Below, piece by piece: positions 53,659-62,792 of a DNA stretch of 64,000 nucleotides. How positions within the stretch are numbered: the first letter of the stretch is position 1; the number at the start of each line of letters is the position of its first letter. Under the pieces are notes generated by a model. The model did no database searches and was not told the origin of the DNA. It saw nothing but the letters and a program-made list of their open reading frames with translations. The stretch comes from Cyanobium sp. NIES-981 (GTDB taxonomy: Bacteria; Cyanobacteriota; Cyanobacteriia; PCC-6307; Cyanobiaceae), in assembly GCF_900088535.1 (NCBI RefSeq), contig NZ_LT578417.1, forward strand, positions 2,418,001-2,482,000. Reading direction: 5' to 3'. A program made the position numbers and the translations under genes.

Positions 53659-54576
53659 GTGCCCTGTGTCGGACTGATCGTGAACGACGGCAAGGATCTG
53701 GCCGTCTCCACCGCCGACGCCATCCAGTGCCGCCTCGAGGCCCATGGCCGCGCCGTGGTGCGGGTGAGCAGCTCCGGCGGCATGGTGGGCTTCGCCAACC
53801 CCGACCAGCACCTGCGGGCCAAGGGCTACGCCGCCTGCGTGCCCAGCACCTTCACCGAGGAGCTGGAGCTGGCGATCGTGCTCGGCGGCGACGGCACCGT
53901 GCTCTCCGCCGCCCGCCAGACCGCACCGATCGGCGTGCCGATCCTCACGATCAACACCGGTCACCTGGGCTTTCTGGCCGAGGCCTACCTGCACCAGCTG
54001 GATCAGGCCCTCGAGCAGGTGATCCGCGGGGAGTGGAGCGTGGAGGAGCGCACCCTGCTGGTGGTGAGCGTGCTGCGCAGCGAGCAGCGGCGCTGGGAGG
54101 TGCTCTGTCTCAACGAGATGGCCCTGCACCGCGAGCCGCTCACCTCGATGTGCCACTTCGAGATCGCCATCGGCCGCCATGCCCCGGTGGACATCGCCGC
54201 CGACGGCGTGATCCTCTCCACCCCCACCGGCTCCACTGCCTATGCCCTCAGCGCCGGCGGACCGGTGATCACGCCCGACTGCCCGGTGCTGCAGCTCACG
54301 CCGATCGCCCCCCACTCCCTGGCCTCGCGCGCCCTGGTGTTCAGCGACCGCGAACCGGTGACCGTGTTCCCCGCCACGCCGGAGCGGCTGATGATGGTGG
54401 TGGACGGCAGCGCCGGCTGTTACATCTGGCCGGAAGACCGGGTGCTGATCCGCCGCAGCGACCACCCGGTGCGGTTCGTGCGGCTCAACGACCACGAATT
54501 CTTCCAGGTGCTGCGCAACAAACTGGGCTGGGGCCTGCCCCATGTGGCCAAGCCCGGCAACGGAGCGATGCCATGA
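53659..54576 (+). CDS. nadK: NAD kinase
   Basis: A 305-residue kinase forming NADP from NAD and ATP or polyphosphate. The nucleotide motif GGDGT is at residues 76-80 within [20 protein letters not shown], followed by [27 protein letters not shown] and [22 protein letters not shown], which are diagnostic. The start is GTG at 53659 ([11 protein letters not shown]). The ATGA overlap with the following response regulator gene means the two are probably translated together. Cyanobacteria usually have two NAD kinases; which this is cannot be stated. Confidence 0.94.
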   Translation: MPCVGLIVNDGKDLAVSTADAIQCRLEAHGRAVVRVSSSGGMVGFANPDQHLRAKGYAACVPSTFTEELELAIVLGGDGTVLSAARQTAPIGVPILTINTGHLGFLAEAYLHQLDQALEQVIRGEWSVEERTLLVVSVLRSEQRRWEVLCLNEMALHREPLTSMCHFEIAIGRHAPVDIAADGVILSTPTGSTAYALSAGGPVITPDCPVLQLTPIAPHSLASRALVFSDREPVTVFPATPERLMMVVDGSAGCYIWPEDRVLIRRSDHPVRFVRLNDHEFFQVLRNKLGWGLPHVAKPGNGAMP

Positions 54577-55253
54577 CGCCCGCGGCGTGGGTGTGGCTGC
54601 TCGGACCGGAGGCCGAGGCCCTCGCCGCGCGACTGCGGGCCTCCGGCTATGCCCTCTGGCAGGAGCCGGAGCAGGAACGGGAGCAGGAGACGGCCCCGCC
54701 GGATGTGGTGCTGCTTTCGGCCTGCCAGGAACAGCGGATTCCGGAGCTGCGCCGCCGCCTCGGCGCCACCCCGCTGCTGCTGGACGTGCGGGACGACACC
54801 GTGGACGCGCGGGCCCACTGCCTCAGTTCCGGTGCCGACGACTTCTGGCTCTCCAGCCTGGGCCCCAGCGATCTGCTGATGCGGCTGCGGCTGCAGCTGG
54901 GCCTCAGCAGGAGCGCGGCCGTGCCGATGCAGCTCCTGCAGCTGGCGGATCTCAGCCTCAATCCCACCACCCGCCAGGTGCGGCGCGGCAGCCGCGCGGT
55001 GGCCCTCACGGCCCGGGAGTACCAGCTGCTGCTGCTGCTGCTGGAGCGGCGCGGCACCGTGGTGAGCCGCGACCAGATCCTGCGGCAGGTGTGGGACGAC
55101 CGCCAGGCCACCAGCAGCAACGTGATCGAGGTGTACGTGCGCTACCTGCGCCAGAAGCTGGAGGAGGGCGGCGAACGGCGGCTGATCCACACCGTGCGGG
55201 GCCAGGGCTACTGCCTCAGCGAGCGCCTGCCTCCCCTGGAGGGTCGCGGTTGA
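54573..55253 (+). CDS. OmpR/PhoB-type response regulator with degenerate receiver
   Basis: A 226-residue DNA-binding regulator. The C-terminal winged helix is intact and OmpR-like ([51 protein letters not shown], then [35 protein letters not shown]). The N-terminal receiver is odd: the acidic pair after strand 1 is replaced by LLGPE, the phosphoacceptor Asp after strand 3 by Ser ([10 protein letters not shown]), and the Lys of strand 5 by Ser ([10 protein letters not shown]). It therefore probably works without phosphorylation. The start overlaps nadK by 4 bases and the stop shares its last base with the next ATG. Confidence 0.85.
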   Translation: MTPAAWVWLLGPEAEALAARLRASGYALWQEPEQEREQETAPPDVVLLSACQEQRIPELRRRLGATPLLLDVRDDTVDARAHCLSSGADDFWLSSLGPSDLLMRLRLQLGLSRSAAVPMQLLQLADLSLNPTTRQVRRGSRAVALTAREYQLLLLLLERRGTVVSRDQILRQVWDDRQATSSNVIEVYVRYLRQKLEEGGERRLIHTVRGQGYCLSERLPPLEGRG

Positions 55254-55819
55254 TGCCCCCACGCCTGCTGCCAAGCCTGCCCCTGCGTCGCCTGGTGGGT
55301 GCCCTGCTCGGCCTCGGGCTCAGCGGCGGCGCCGTGGTCCTGGCCGACGAGCCCCAGCCACCGGCCCTGCCGCAGGCCCAGGCTCCTGCGAGCCAGGCTC
55401 CGCCGCCCCAGTGGCTGCCGCTGGAGGCGCGCTGGTGCCTCGAACCGGAGCGCTGCATCGCGCTGGAGGTGGCGGATGAGCCCCACGAACAGGCCAAGGG
55501 GCTGCAGCTGCGGCCGGCCCTGCCACCGCTGCGGGGCATGTGGTTCCCCTTTCCAAGGCCCACCGCGGCCCGCTTCTGGATGCACCGCACCCCCGAGCCG
55601 CTCGACATGCTGTTCGTGGCCGGCGGCCGCGTGGTGGCGATCGAGGCGGCGGCCCAGCCCTGCCCGCGGCTGCCCTGCCCCAGCTACGGCCCGAACCAGC
55701 TGGTGGAGGGCGTGCTGGAACTGGCCGCCGGCCAGGCGGCGGCCCAGGGGATCGCGGTGGGCACCCGGGTGGTGATCGAACCGGCGCTGGTCACCCCGCC
55801 CGGCGGCGCTCCCCCCTGA
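55253..55819 (+). CDS. DUF192 domain exported protein
   Basis: A 188-residue protein. The N terminus is a signal peptide (LRRLVGALLGLGLSGGAVVLADE), followed by a Pro/Gln/Ala-rich linker, and then the DUF192 domain: LEVADEPHEQAKGLQLRPALPPLRGMWFPFPRPTAARFWMHRTPEPLDMLFVAGGRVVAIEAAAQPC, ending with ELAAGQAAAQGIAVGTRVVI. DUF192 proteins are small exported beta-barrel-like domains of unknown role. The ATG at 55253 shares a base with the preceding stop. Its last 29 bases overlap the end of cobL on the opposite strand. Confidence 0.88.
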   Translation: MPPRLLPSLPLRRLVGALLGLGLSGGAVVLADEPQPPALPQAQAPASQAPPPQWLPLEARWCLEPERCIALEVADEPHEQAKGLQLRPALPPLRGMWFPFPRPTAARFWMHRTPEPLDMLFVAGGRVVAIEAAAQPCPRLPCPSYGPNQLVEGVLELAAGQAAAQGIAVGTRVVIEPALVTPPGGAPP

Positions 55820-57167
55820 GCAGCAGCACGGGATTCATCGGCGCCAGCCGGGTGCCGTCGGCCAGGGGCGCCCCGCGCCAGCTCTGGTGCTGACCCACCG
55901 CCACCGCGAGCCCGGCCTGCTCCAGGCAGGGGCGCAGCTCGGCCAGGGCCTCGACTGTGGCCAGGGGCAGCACCACCACACCACCCGGCCGCAGCCGGGG
56001 CAGCACGGCCTCGAGGATCGCCCGCCGGTCCCGGCCGCCGCCGCCCAGCAGCACCCGATCCGGCGCAGGCAGCTCTGCCAGCACCTGCGGCGCCCGGCCC
56101 TCCAGCACCGCCTCCGGCTGCACGCCCAGCCGGGCGGCATTGGCCCGGATCAGGGCGCTGGAGCCGCCGCGGGCTTCCACGGCCCAGAGCCGCAGGCCCG
56201 GCCGCAGCCGCAAGGCCTCCAGGCCCACCGAGCCCACCCCTGCCCCCACATCCCAGAGCACGCCGCTGGCGGGCAGGGCCAGATCGGCCAGCAGCTGGAT
56301 GCGCACCTCCCGCTTGGTCATCAGCCCGGGCCGATCCGCGTGCTGCAGGAACAGACCATCGGGCAGGCCGAACAGGGGGAGGGAGGCCGGATCGGGCGGC
56401 GGTGGCGGCTCGGCGATCAGCAGCACCAGGTGCAGGGGGTCCAGATCGGCTGGCAGGGGGCCATCCGGCGCCAGCCGCTGCACCCGCTCCCGGGGATGGC
56501 CGAGCCGCTCGCACAGCCACAACGCATAGGCCGCCTCCAGGCCGGAGGCGGCCAGGAGCCGACGCACCTCCTCCACCCCCCCGCGGCCGGGATCAGTGAG
56601 CACCGCCAGGGCGGCGGGGCGCTTCTGCAGCGCCGCCGCCAGGGGTTCGGGGTCGCGGCCGTGCAGGCTCACCCAGCTGGCGTCCTGCCAGGGGCGGCCG
56701 AGGCGGGCGAAGGCGAGCTGCAGGCTGGAGGGGGCGGGGTGAAAACGCAGGCGCTCGCGGGGAAAGCGCTGCAGCAACAGCCGGCCGATGCCGAACCAGA
56801 GGGGATCGCCACTGGCCAGCAACACCGCCGGCCGGCCGGCCGCGAAGGCCTGCTCCAGGGGGCCATGGATGAGCTCCGGCCTGTCGCTGGCCAGCAGTTC
56901 GGGACCCTCCGATCCCGCCGGCACCCGGCCGGCCGCCTGCTCCTCCTGCCACCAGGGGGCCAGGTCCGCCAGCAGCCGCGCCGGGGCCAGCACCAGACGA
57001 GCCTGCCGCAGCAGCGCCAGGCTGCGGGGCGCCAGGCCGGCCACCCCGGCGGCATCGGTGCCGATCACCTCCAGCACGCCGGGAGGGGTCGTCGCATGCT
57101 CGCTGCTGGCGGCCGCTGCCGGCTCGCTGCCCTGGGTGCCTTCTGCCATGGCAGCCATGATGCTCAT
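55791..57167 (-). CDS. cobL: Precorrin-6Y C5,15-methyltransferase (decarboxylating)
   Basis: A 458-residue fusion of the CbiE-type methyltransferase (N-terminal half) and CbiT-type methyltransferase/decarboxylase (C-terminal half), which methylates the corrin ring at C5 and C15. The first half shows VIGTDAAGVAGLAPRSLALLRQARLVLAP and VLLASGDPLWFGIGRLLL, and the second half VLWDVGAGVGSVGLEALRLRPGLRLWAVEA (SAM motif) with VLLGGGGRDRRAILEAVLPRLRPGGVVVLPL. The start ATG at 57167 gives a 28-residue Ala/Glu-rich leader; 57158 or 57149 are alternatives. No other corrin gene is adjacent. Confidence 0.93.
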   Translation of the reverse strand: MSIMAAMAEGTQGSEPAAAASSEHATTPPGVLEVIGTDAAGVAGLAPRSLALLRQARLVLAPARLLADLAPWWQEEQAAGRVPAGSEGPELLASDRPELIHGPLEQAFAAGRPAVLLASGDPLWFGIGRLLLQRFPRERLRFHPAPSSLQLAFARLGRPWQDASWVSLHGRDPEPLAAALQKRPAALAVLTDPGRGGVEEVRRLLAASGLEAAYALWLCERLGHPRERVQRLAPDGPLPADLDPLHLVLLIAEPPPPPDPASLPLFGLPDGLFLQHADRPGLMTKREVRIQLLADLALPASGVLWDVGAGVGSVGLEALRLRPGLRLWAVEARGGSSALIRANAARLGVQPEAVLEGRAPQVLAELPAPDRVLLGGGGRDRRAILEAVLPRLRPGGVVVLPLATVEALAELRPCLEQAGLAVAVGQHQSWRGAPLADGTRLAPMNPVLLLRGERRRAG

Positions 57168-57222
57168 CCCAGCCTTGATCGAGCGTCAGCCGCCGGGGAA
57201 ACCCACTGCTGACTTGAACGGC

Positions 57223-58725
57223 ATGGCGCCAAGCGTCTTCAACGGGATGGCACCCACACCGACACCCTTCACCGTGGTTCAGGTGGGCAGCCTTGGGGTG
57301 ATCGGCGACAACGTCTACCGCATGCACGAACCAGCCGCCGCCATGGCCCGGCTGCCCAATGTGGAGGTGTTCGAGGTGCACGCCCTGGCGCGCGATTGGG
57401 ATGCAGCGGCCCTCGCCGCTGATGTGCTGGTGCTCACCATGACGATGGATGTCGAGGTGTTCCGCCTGGTCCACCAGCGCCGGCAGCTGGGCAAGCCCAC
57501 CGTCTGCGAGGTGAACGACTACCTGCCCGACGTGCAGCCCTGGAACCCCGCCCACCGCTCCTGGGCTGATCCACGGGCACGGCGGCTGTTCGAAGAACTG
57601 ATCCGCCGTTGCGACGCCACCCAGGTGACCACGGCGGCCCTGGCCCAGCGGCTGGCGCCCCTGGCGCAGCGCCTGGCGGTGTTCCCCAACCAGATCGCCC
57701 AGCTACCACCGCCCCGACAACGCAGCAGCAACGGCGAGCTGAGCGATGAAGCCCGCCAGGTGGTGGTGGGTTGGGGTGGCTCCATCGGCCACATGGAAGA
57801 CCTGCGCGCCATCGCTCCGGCCCTGGGCCGCTGGTTGCAGGGCCAGCCGCGGGCAAGGCTCGAGATCATGGGCGACCCTGCCCTGGCAGCGTTCTTTGCA
57901 GACGTGCCCCGCCAGCAGTTCCGCTTCCATCGCGCCGGGCCACTGCCGCACTACCTCGCCTGGCTGGGCAGCCTCGACATCGGCCTGGCACCACTGCTGA
58001 CCACGGAGTTCAACCGCTGCCGCTCGGATGTGAAATTCCTGGAGTACGCCGCCGCTGGCGTCACCCCGGTGCTGCAGCGGCTCGATCCCTACGCCGGGGT
58101 GTGCGATGGCGTCACCGGCTTTCTGTTCTCTGATCAGGAACAACTGCTGTCGATCATGGATCAGCTGATCGCCGATCCAGCTCTGCGCCGGCAAGTGGCC
58201 GATTCCGCCTACAAGCAGGTGGCCCGCCAGCGCCGCGGCGACGACCATGCCGCCCGGCGGATCGCCTTCTACCGCGAGCTGCAGGGTGGTTGCCGAGCAG
58301 CCATGGAGCCCTTGCCGGCTGCGCTGCAGCGGGCCGGCACCCGCCCTCTCCACAGCCTGCGCGGTGCCAGGCAGCTGGCGGAGCGCCTGTTTCGCCTCGA
58401 TCTGAGCACTCCGGCGGAACGCCACCTGGCCGCGGGAATGGACGCCCTGCAGATCGGGGCGTTGGAGCGGGCGATGGGCGAATTCAGCGCTGCCGTGCGC
58501 CTCGATCCGTCAGACCCCCATGCCCTCACCTTCCTGGGGCACTGCCAGCTGCGGCAGGGAGAGCTCCTGGCGGCGCGGGAAGCCTTCGAGGGGGCGGTCG
58601 CGCTGGATCCCCTGCTGTCGCGCCCGGTGCGCGCCCTGGCCCGGCTTCACCGCCAGGCCGCGGAGCACTACGGCCGTGTGGCCCATGGGCTCAACCCGTT
58701 CGAATCTTCCGGCAGCGCCCCATGA
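57223..58725 (+). CDS. Glycosyltransferase (group 1-like) with C-terminal TPR segment
   Basis: A 500-residue protein. Residues 10-390 look like a GT4-type transferase: VVQVGSLGVIGDNVYRMHEPAAAM, PTVCEVNDYLPDVQPW, FPNQIAQLP, VVGWGGSIGHMEDLRAIAPAL, LEIMGDPALAAFF, LDIGLAPLLTTEFNRCRSDVKFLEYAAAGVTPVLQRLDPY and CDGVTGFLFSDQ, with the terminal conserved acid region. The last 110 residues (LSTPAERHLAAGMDALQIGALERAMGEFSAAVRLDPSDPHALTFLGHCQLRQGELLAAREAFEGAVALDP) are two or three TPRs. ATG at 57223 is taken; 57247 is an alternative. The stop overlaps the next start by 4 bases (ATGA). First gene of the surface cluster. Confidence 0.85.
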   Translation: MAPSVFNGMAPTPTPFTVVQVGSLGVIGDNVYRMHEPAAAMARLPNVEVFEVHALARDWDAAALAADVLVLTMTMDVEVFRLVHQRRQLGKPTVCEVNDYLPDVQPWNPAHRSWADPRARRLFEELIRRCDATQVTTAALAQRLAPLAQRLAVFPNQIAQLPPPRQRSSNGELSDEARQVVVGWGGSIGHMEDLRAIAPALGRWLQGQPRARLEIMGDPALAAFFADVPRQQFRFHRAGPLPHYLAWLGSLDIGLAPLLTTEFNRCRSDVKFLEYAAAGVTPVLQRLDPYAGVCDGVTGFLFSDQEQLLSIMDQLIADPALRRQVADSAYKQVARQRRGDDHAARRIAFYRELQGGCRAAMEPLPAALQRAGTRPLHSLRGARQLAERLFRLDLSTPAERHLAAGMDALQIGALERAMGEFSAAVRLDPSDPHALTFLGHCQLRQGELLAAREAFEGAVALDPLLSRPVRALARLHRQAAEHYGRVAHGLNPFESSGSAP

Positions 58726-60587
58726 GCCAGGCCCTCGGCGCCCTGCTCCAGCAGCGTGGTGATCTCCAGGGGGCCAGCGAGGCCTACCAGCAGGCCCTGC
58801 AGCGCGATCCGGCCAATGCCGAGGCGGCAGACCAGCTCACCCTGCTGGCCCGCCAACTGCGGCACGGCGACCAGGCCGAAGCGGCGGAAGCCGCCCTGCG
58901 CGCCGTGCTGCGCGCCGCACCCCGGCACCCGGCGGCCCTGTTCGAGGCCGGCGTACTGCTGATGGGCCAGGCGCGCTTCCCGGCGGCACGGGCCTGTCTG
59001 GGGCGGCTGGTGCGCCTGGAGCCCCGCCACCGCGATGGGCTGTTCCAGTACGGCCAGGTGCTGGAGGCCCTGGGGGATCCGGAGGCCGCCATCGCCGCCC
59101 ACGTCCGCGCCCTGCAGTGCGATCCGTCCGCCACCGACGTGCTGGTGCATCTGCAGGTGCTGCGGCTGCGGCTCTGCGACTGGCACCGGCACCACGAGCG
59201 GCTGGCTCGGATGATCCAGCGGCTCGAGCAGCACGCCAGCCGGCCGGCCGCCGCGCCGATCACCCCGCTGCGACTGCTCAGTTTCCCGCTGCCGCTGGCG
59301 CTGCAGCGCCGCCTCGCTGAGCGCTACAGCGCATCCACCGTTGCGCCACCGCCGGCACCACCACTACGGGCAGCGAAGGCGCTGTCAACGCCCCCGGCTG
59401 CCCCGAGACAGGGGCGGATCCGCCTCGGCTATCTCTCCGCCGATTTCCGCCACCACGCGATGGGCACCCTCCTGCATGGCTTGTTCCGGCATCACGATCG
59501 GGAACGCTTTGAGGTGTTCGCCTATTCCCTCGCCGACCTTGAGGATGCCTACACCGCCTCGGTGCGCCAGGGCGTTGATACATACACCGTGGTGTGCGGA
59601 TGGAGCAACGGCGCGATCGCGGATCGCATCCGCGCTGACCGCATCGACGTGCTGATCGATCTGATGGGCCACACCCACCACGGCCGCCCGGCGGTGCTGG
59701 CCCAGCGGCCCGCTCCGCTGCAGCTGCACTATCTGGGCTACCCCGGATCGCTGGGTGCCAGCTGGATCGATGGGCTGATCGCCGATGCCCAGCTCATCCC
59801 AGTGGAGCTGGAGCACGGCTACAGCGAACCGATCCTGCGGCTGCCCTGGGGCTTCGTGAGCTCTCCAGCCCCTGAGCCCTGCGACAACGTGGCTGATGGC
59901 CTGGAACGGCAGCGCGCCCGGCAACGAGCCGGCTTGCCCGCGAAGGCTGTGGTGTTCGCCTGCTTCAACCGGCCTGAGAAGCTCGATCCAGATCGCTTCT
60001 CGCTCTGGCTGGCCATCCTCCTGCAGGTGCCCGGTTCAGTGCTGTGGCTGCTGATGGAGCACCCCCTGGTGCGCCAGCGCTTGCGCCAGTACGCCAGTGC
60101 CGCCGGTGTTGATCCGGCGCGGATCGTGTTTGGAGATCAGGTGGGCAGCGGGGAGTTCAGCGCCCTGTGCTCCCTGGCCGATCTGTTCCTCGACACCGCG
60201 TGCTACGGCTCCGGCGCCACCGCCGTGGCAGCCCTGGCCGCCGGCCTGCCGTTGCTCACCTGCCCTGGCGAGAGCTTCTCCTCACGCATGGGCACCAGCC
60301 TCTGCGCCGCCACCGGTCTGGACGAGCTGATCTGCCCAACGCCCGAGGCCTACCGAGAGCGCGCCATTGCCCTGGGCCGTAACCCCCAGCGCTTGCGGCA
60401 GCTGAGCCGCCACCTGCTCAGCCAGCAGGCAACACTGCCCCTGTTTCAGACCAGCGCCTGGGTACGTGAGTTCGAGCTGCTGCTGCTGAGGCTGGTGAAT
60501 GCCGGGCTGCCGGCCGAGGACACCGCAGGATGTAGACATCATGAAGATCAGCCGGGTTCAGGGGATAATCCTTTGGCGCCGGATTAA
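58722..60587 (+). CDS. O-GlcNAc transferase-like protein (TPR plus GT41)
   Basis: A 621-residue protein resembling SPINDLY/OGT enzymes that glycosylate Ser/Thr residues of proteins. TPRs fill residues 1-150 (MSQALGALLQQRGDLQGASEAYQQALQRDPANAEA, VLLMGQARFPAARACLGRLVRLEPRHRDGLFQYGQ). The GT41 catalytic part follows: [111 protein letters not shown] and SLADLFLDTACYGSGATAVAALAAGLPLLTCPGESFSSRMGTSL. Overlaps the preceding gene by 4 bases and ends 8 bases before the next frame, so all three genes are likely co-transcribed. Bacterial members glycosylate surface proteins or other targets. Confidence 0.88.
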   Translation: MSQALGALLQQRGDLQGASEAYQQALQRDPANAEAADQLTLLARQLRHGDQAEAAEAALRAVLRAAPRHPAALFEAGVLLMGQARFPAARACLGRLVRLEPRHRDGLFQYGQVLEALGDPEAAIAAHVRALQCDPSATDVLVHLQVLRLRLCDWHRHHERLARMIQRLEQHASRPAAAPITPLRLLSFPLPLALQRRLAERYSASTVAPPPAPPLRAAKALSTPPAAPRQGRIRLGYLSADFRHHAMGTLLHGLFRHHDRERFEVFAYSLADLEDAYTASVRQGVDTYTVVCGWSNGAIADRIRADRIDVLIDLMGHTHHGRPAVLAQRPAPLQLHYLGYPGSLGASWIDGLIADAQLIPVELEHGYSEPILRLPWGFVSSPAPEPCDNVADGLERQRARQRAGLPAKAVVFACFNRPEKLDPDRFSLWLAILLQVPGSVLWLLMEHPLVRQRLRQYASAAGVDPARIVFGDQVGSGEFSALCSLADLFLDTACYGSGATAVAALAAGLPLLTCPGESFSSRMGTSLCAATGLDELICPTPEAYRERAIALGRNPQRLRQLSRHLLSQQATLPLFQTSAWVREFELLLLRLVNAGLPAEDTAGCRHHEDQPGSGDNPLAPD

Positions 60588-60595
60588 GCCCCAGA

Positions 60596-62620
60596 TTGGG
60601 CAGACCGCACCGGGCTTCGCTGCGCTTCCTGAGTTCCCCAGCCCTTGCCGCTTGGCTGATCCAGCAGCAGGTTTCCCTCGCCTTCTCCACCTACCGCGCC
60701 AATCGGGTCCTCTTTCTTGGCGTTGATCCCCAGGGCCGTTGCGCCCTGCACGAGCGCCTGTTTGATCGGCCGATGGGGCTGTTCGTGGCCGGCGAGAGCC
60801 TATGGATGGCGGCCCGCTGCCAGATCTGGCGCCTCGACAACCTGCTCGGCCCAGGCCACCTGCATGAAGGCGGCGACCGGCTCTATGTGCCTGCTGCCGC
60901 CTTCACCACCGGCGATGTGAACGCGCATGAAGTGGTGCTTGGCACTGATGGCCAGCCGATCTTCGTGAACACGGCCTTCAGCTGCCTGGCCACCCTGGCG
61001 CCGCTCTGCAGCTTTGCGCCCACCTGGGCCCCTCCGTTCATCAGCAAACTGGCCGGCGACGACCGTTGCCATCTCAACGGCCTGGCCCTCCAAGACGGTA
61101 TCCCCACCTGGGCCACCGCCTGCGGCGGCAGCGGTGAACCCTCCTCCTGGCGCAACAACCGCACCAAAGGCGGGGTGCTGCTCCACATCCCCAGCAACAG
61201 CATCACCGCCACGGGTCTCTCGATGCCCCATTCGCCCCGCTGGCATGGCGGCAAGCTCTGGCTGCTCAACTCCGGCACCGGTGAATTGGGCTGGATCGAG
61301 AACGGCTTGTTCCAGAGCCTCTGCGCCCTGCCGGGCTTTGTGCGGGGATTGGCCTTTGCGGGCGGCTGCGCCGTGGTGGGGCTCTCCAAGCTGCGCTCGC
61401 CCCAGTTCACTGGCCTGCCGCTGGAAGAACGCCTGAATGCCGAGGCCATCCCGGGCGGCTGTTGCGGCCTGCGGGTGATCGATCTGGCCAGTGGGCAGGT
61501 TCTCCACAGCCTCGATCTACCCGAGCCCATCGATGAGCTCTTTGATGTGGCCATCCTCCCCGGCGTGCGCCAGCCCCGCGCCCTCGGCCTCCAGGGCGAG
61601 GAGATCGACTGCCTGGTGAAAATCCCCGATCTGCCCGAACTCCTGCACGTGCGGCCCCTGGCCCCCAGCGGCAAGCCCCACCAGGGGCCGGCGGTGCGGC
61701 CCTTTGGCCTGCCCGAACCCTCGGCGCCAACGGCCGATACCCCCATCCGCTATCAGCGGGTGTTCCATCTCACCCCCGCCAACCTCGCCCCCTACGCCGA
61801 ACTCACCTTCCCTTCCCTTGCCCCCGGAAGCAGCGCCCTCGCCCGCATCCAGGGCGAACTGCTGGGCCTTTCCGCCATGGCCACCGGCGCCATGGTGGGT
61901 TTCGCGATTGCCGAGCGGCTCGCCGCTGGCGGTGCCCAGCTGCTCTCCCTCAAGGTGGATCCCGCCTGGCGCCGCCGCGGCATCGGCACCGGCCTGCTGC
62001 AGCGGCTGATGGTGTTTCTCGCCAAGGAGGGCATCACACCGCTGAACCTCCGCTACAAGGCCAGCCCGGAGATCAGCGCCTGCTTTGAGCCCATCCTGGC
62101 GCGCCTGGGCTGGAGTCAACCCCGCACCGATTTCGTGCTTCTGGAGGGCCGCAGCGATCAACTCGCCGCGATCGACTGGGCCGATCGCCATCCGATCACC
62201 CCCCCCTACAGCCTCCTTCCCTGGCACCAGCTCAGCGAGCCTCAACGGGCCCAGGTCGCCAGGCTCGACGCCCCGGCCGAATTACAGCCACCGGCCAATC
62301 CAGAGGGGCTCGAGCCATCGATCTGCCTGGCCCTGCTGCACCACGACAGCCCGGTGGGCTGGGTGCTGGCCCATCGCACCGGCGCTGCCAGCGTGCGCTA
62401 CTCCAGCCTCTATGTGACCCCAGCCCATCGCGGCCGTGCCCGTGCCCTGGCCCTGCTGGCAGAAGCATTTCGCCGTCAGCACGCCGCCGCCATCCCCACG
62501 GCCCGTGCCGCCATCGACCGCCGCAACTCCGCGATGCTGCGCCTGCTCAAACGACACCTCGGTCTGCACCTGAGCAGCGTCGGCCGCTCCCGAGTGACCC
62601 AGTCGATGTTGCTGCAGTAA
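60596..62620 (+). CDS. TIGR03032 family protein with two C-terminal GNAT domains
   Basis: A 674-residue protein. Residues 1-340 fit TIGR03032 (a beta-propeller-like family of unknown function): FSTYRANRVLFLGVDPQGR, MGLFVAGESLWMAARCQIWRLDNLL, DVNAHEVVLGTDGQPIFVNTAFSCLATLA, LNGLALQDGIPTWATACG, and ELFDVAILPGVRQPRALGL. The remaining 330 residues contain two acetyltransferase-like domains, with acetyl-CoA loops LKVDPAWRRRGIGTGLLQRLM and LYVTPAHRGRARALALLAEAF; the second lacks the full Q/RxxGxG/A pattern. The start is a TTG at 60596; a later start is possible. The family often accompanies TPR and sulfotransferase genes in polysaccharide clusters. Confidence 0.8.
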   Translation: MGRPHRASLRFLSSPALAAWLIQQQVSLAFSTYRANRVLFLGVDPQGRCALHERLFDRPMGLFVAGESLWMAARCQIWRLDNLLGPGHLHEGGDRLYVPAAAFTTGDVNAHEVVLGTDGQPIFVNTAFSCLATLAPLCSFAPTWAPPFISKLAGDDRCHLNGLALQDGIPTWATACGGSGEPSSWRNNRTKGGVLLHIPSNSITATGLSMPHSPRWHGGKLWLLNSGTGELGWIENGLFQSLCALPGFVRGLAFAGGCAVVGLSKLRSPQFTGLPLEERLNAEAIPGGCCGLRVIDLASGQVLHSLDLPEPIDELFDVAILPGVRQPRALGLQGEEIDCLVKIPDLPELLHVRPLAPSGKPHQGPAVRPFGLPEPSAPTADTPIRYQRVFHLTPANLAPYAELTFPSLAPGSSALARIQGELLGLSAMATGAMVGFAIAERLAAGGAQLLSLKVDPAWRRRGIGTGLLQRLMVFLAKEGITPLNLRYKASPEISACFEPILARLGWSQPRTDFVLLEGRSDQLAAIDWADRHPITPPYSLLPWHQLSEPQRAQVARLDAPAELQPPANPEGLEPSICLALLHHDSPVGWVLAHRTGAASVRYSSLYVTPAHRGRARALALLAEAFRRQHAAAIPTARAAIDRRNSAMLRLLKRHLGLHLSSVGRSRVTQSMLLQ

Positions 62621-62704
62621 AAGCCATCGCAACCTGATAGGCTCCCGCGCGATTCTTGACGGCAAGAGCTAGAGGTAGGCGCCACTAGGTGCAGCCACCA
62701 CCTC

Positions 62705-62722
62705 GAATCCCAAGTGGGATTC
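62705..62722 (+). promoter_or_regulatory. Inverted repeat upstream of the repeat-protein gene
   Basis: Perfect 8-bp arms GAATCCCA/TGGGATTC separated by only two bases lie 71-88 bases upstream of the GTG start at 62793. The 172-bp gap shows no gene and no T run after the repeat, so an operator is more likely than a terminator. Inference from symmetry. Confidence 0.45.
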
Positions 62723-62792
62723 CTGATCTGGCCAGGCCCAGCCCGGAGCACCTGAGTTCAGCCCCTCCACTCTTTCCCATCGGCTTCCATCC

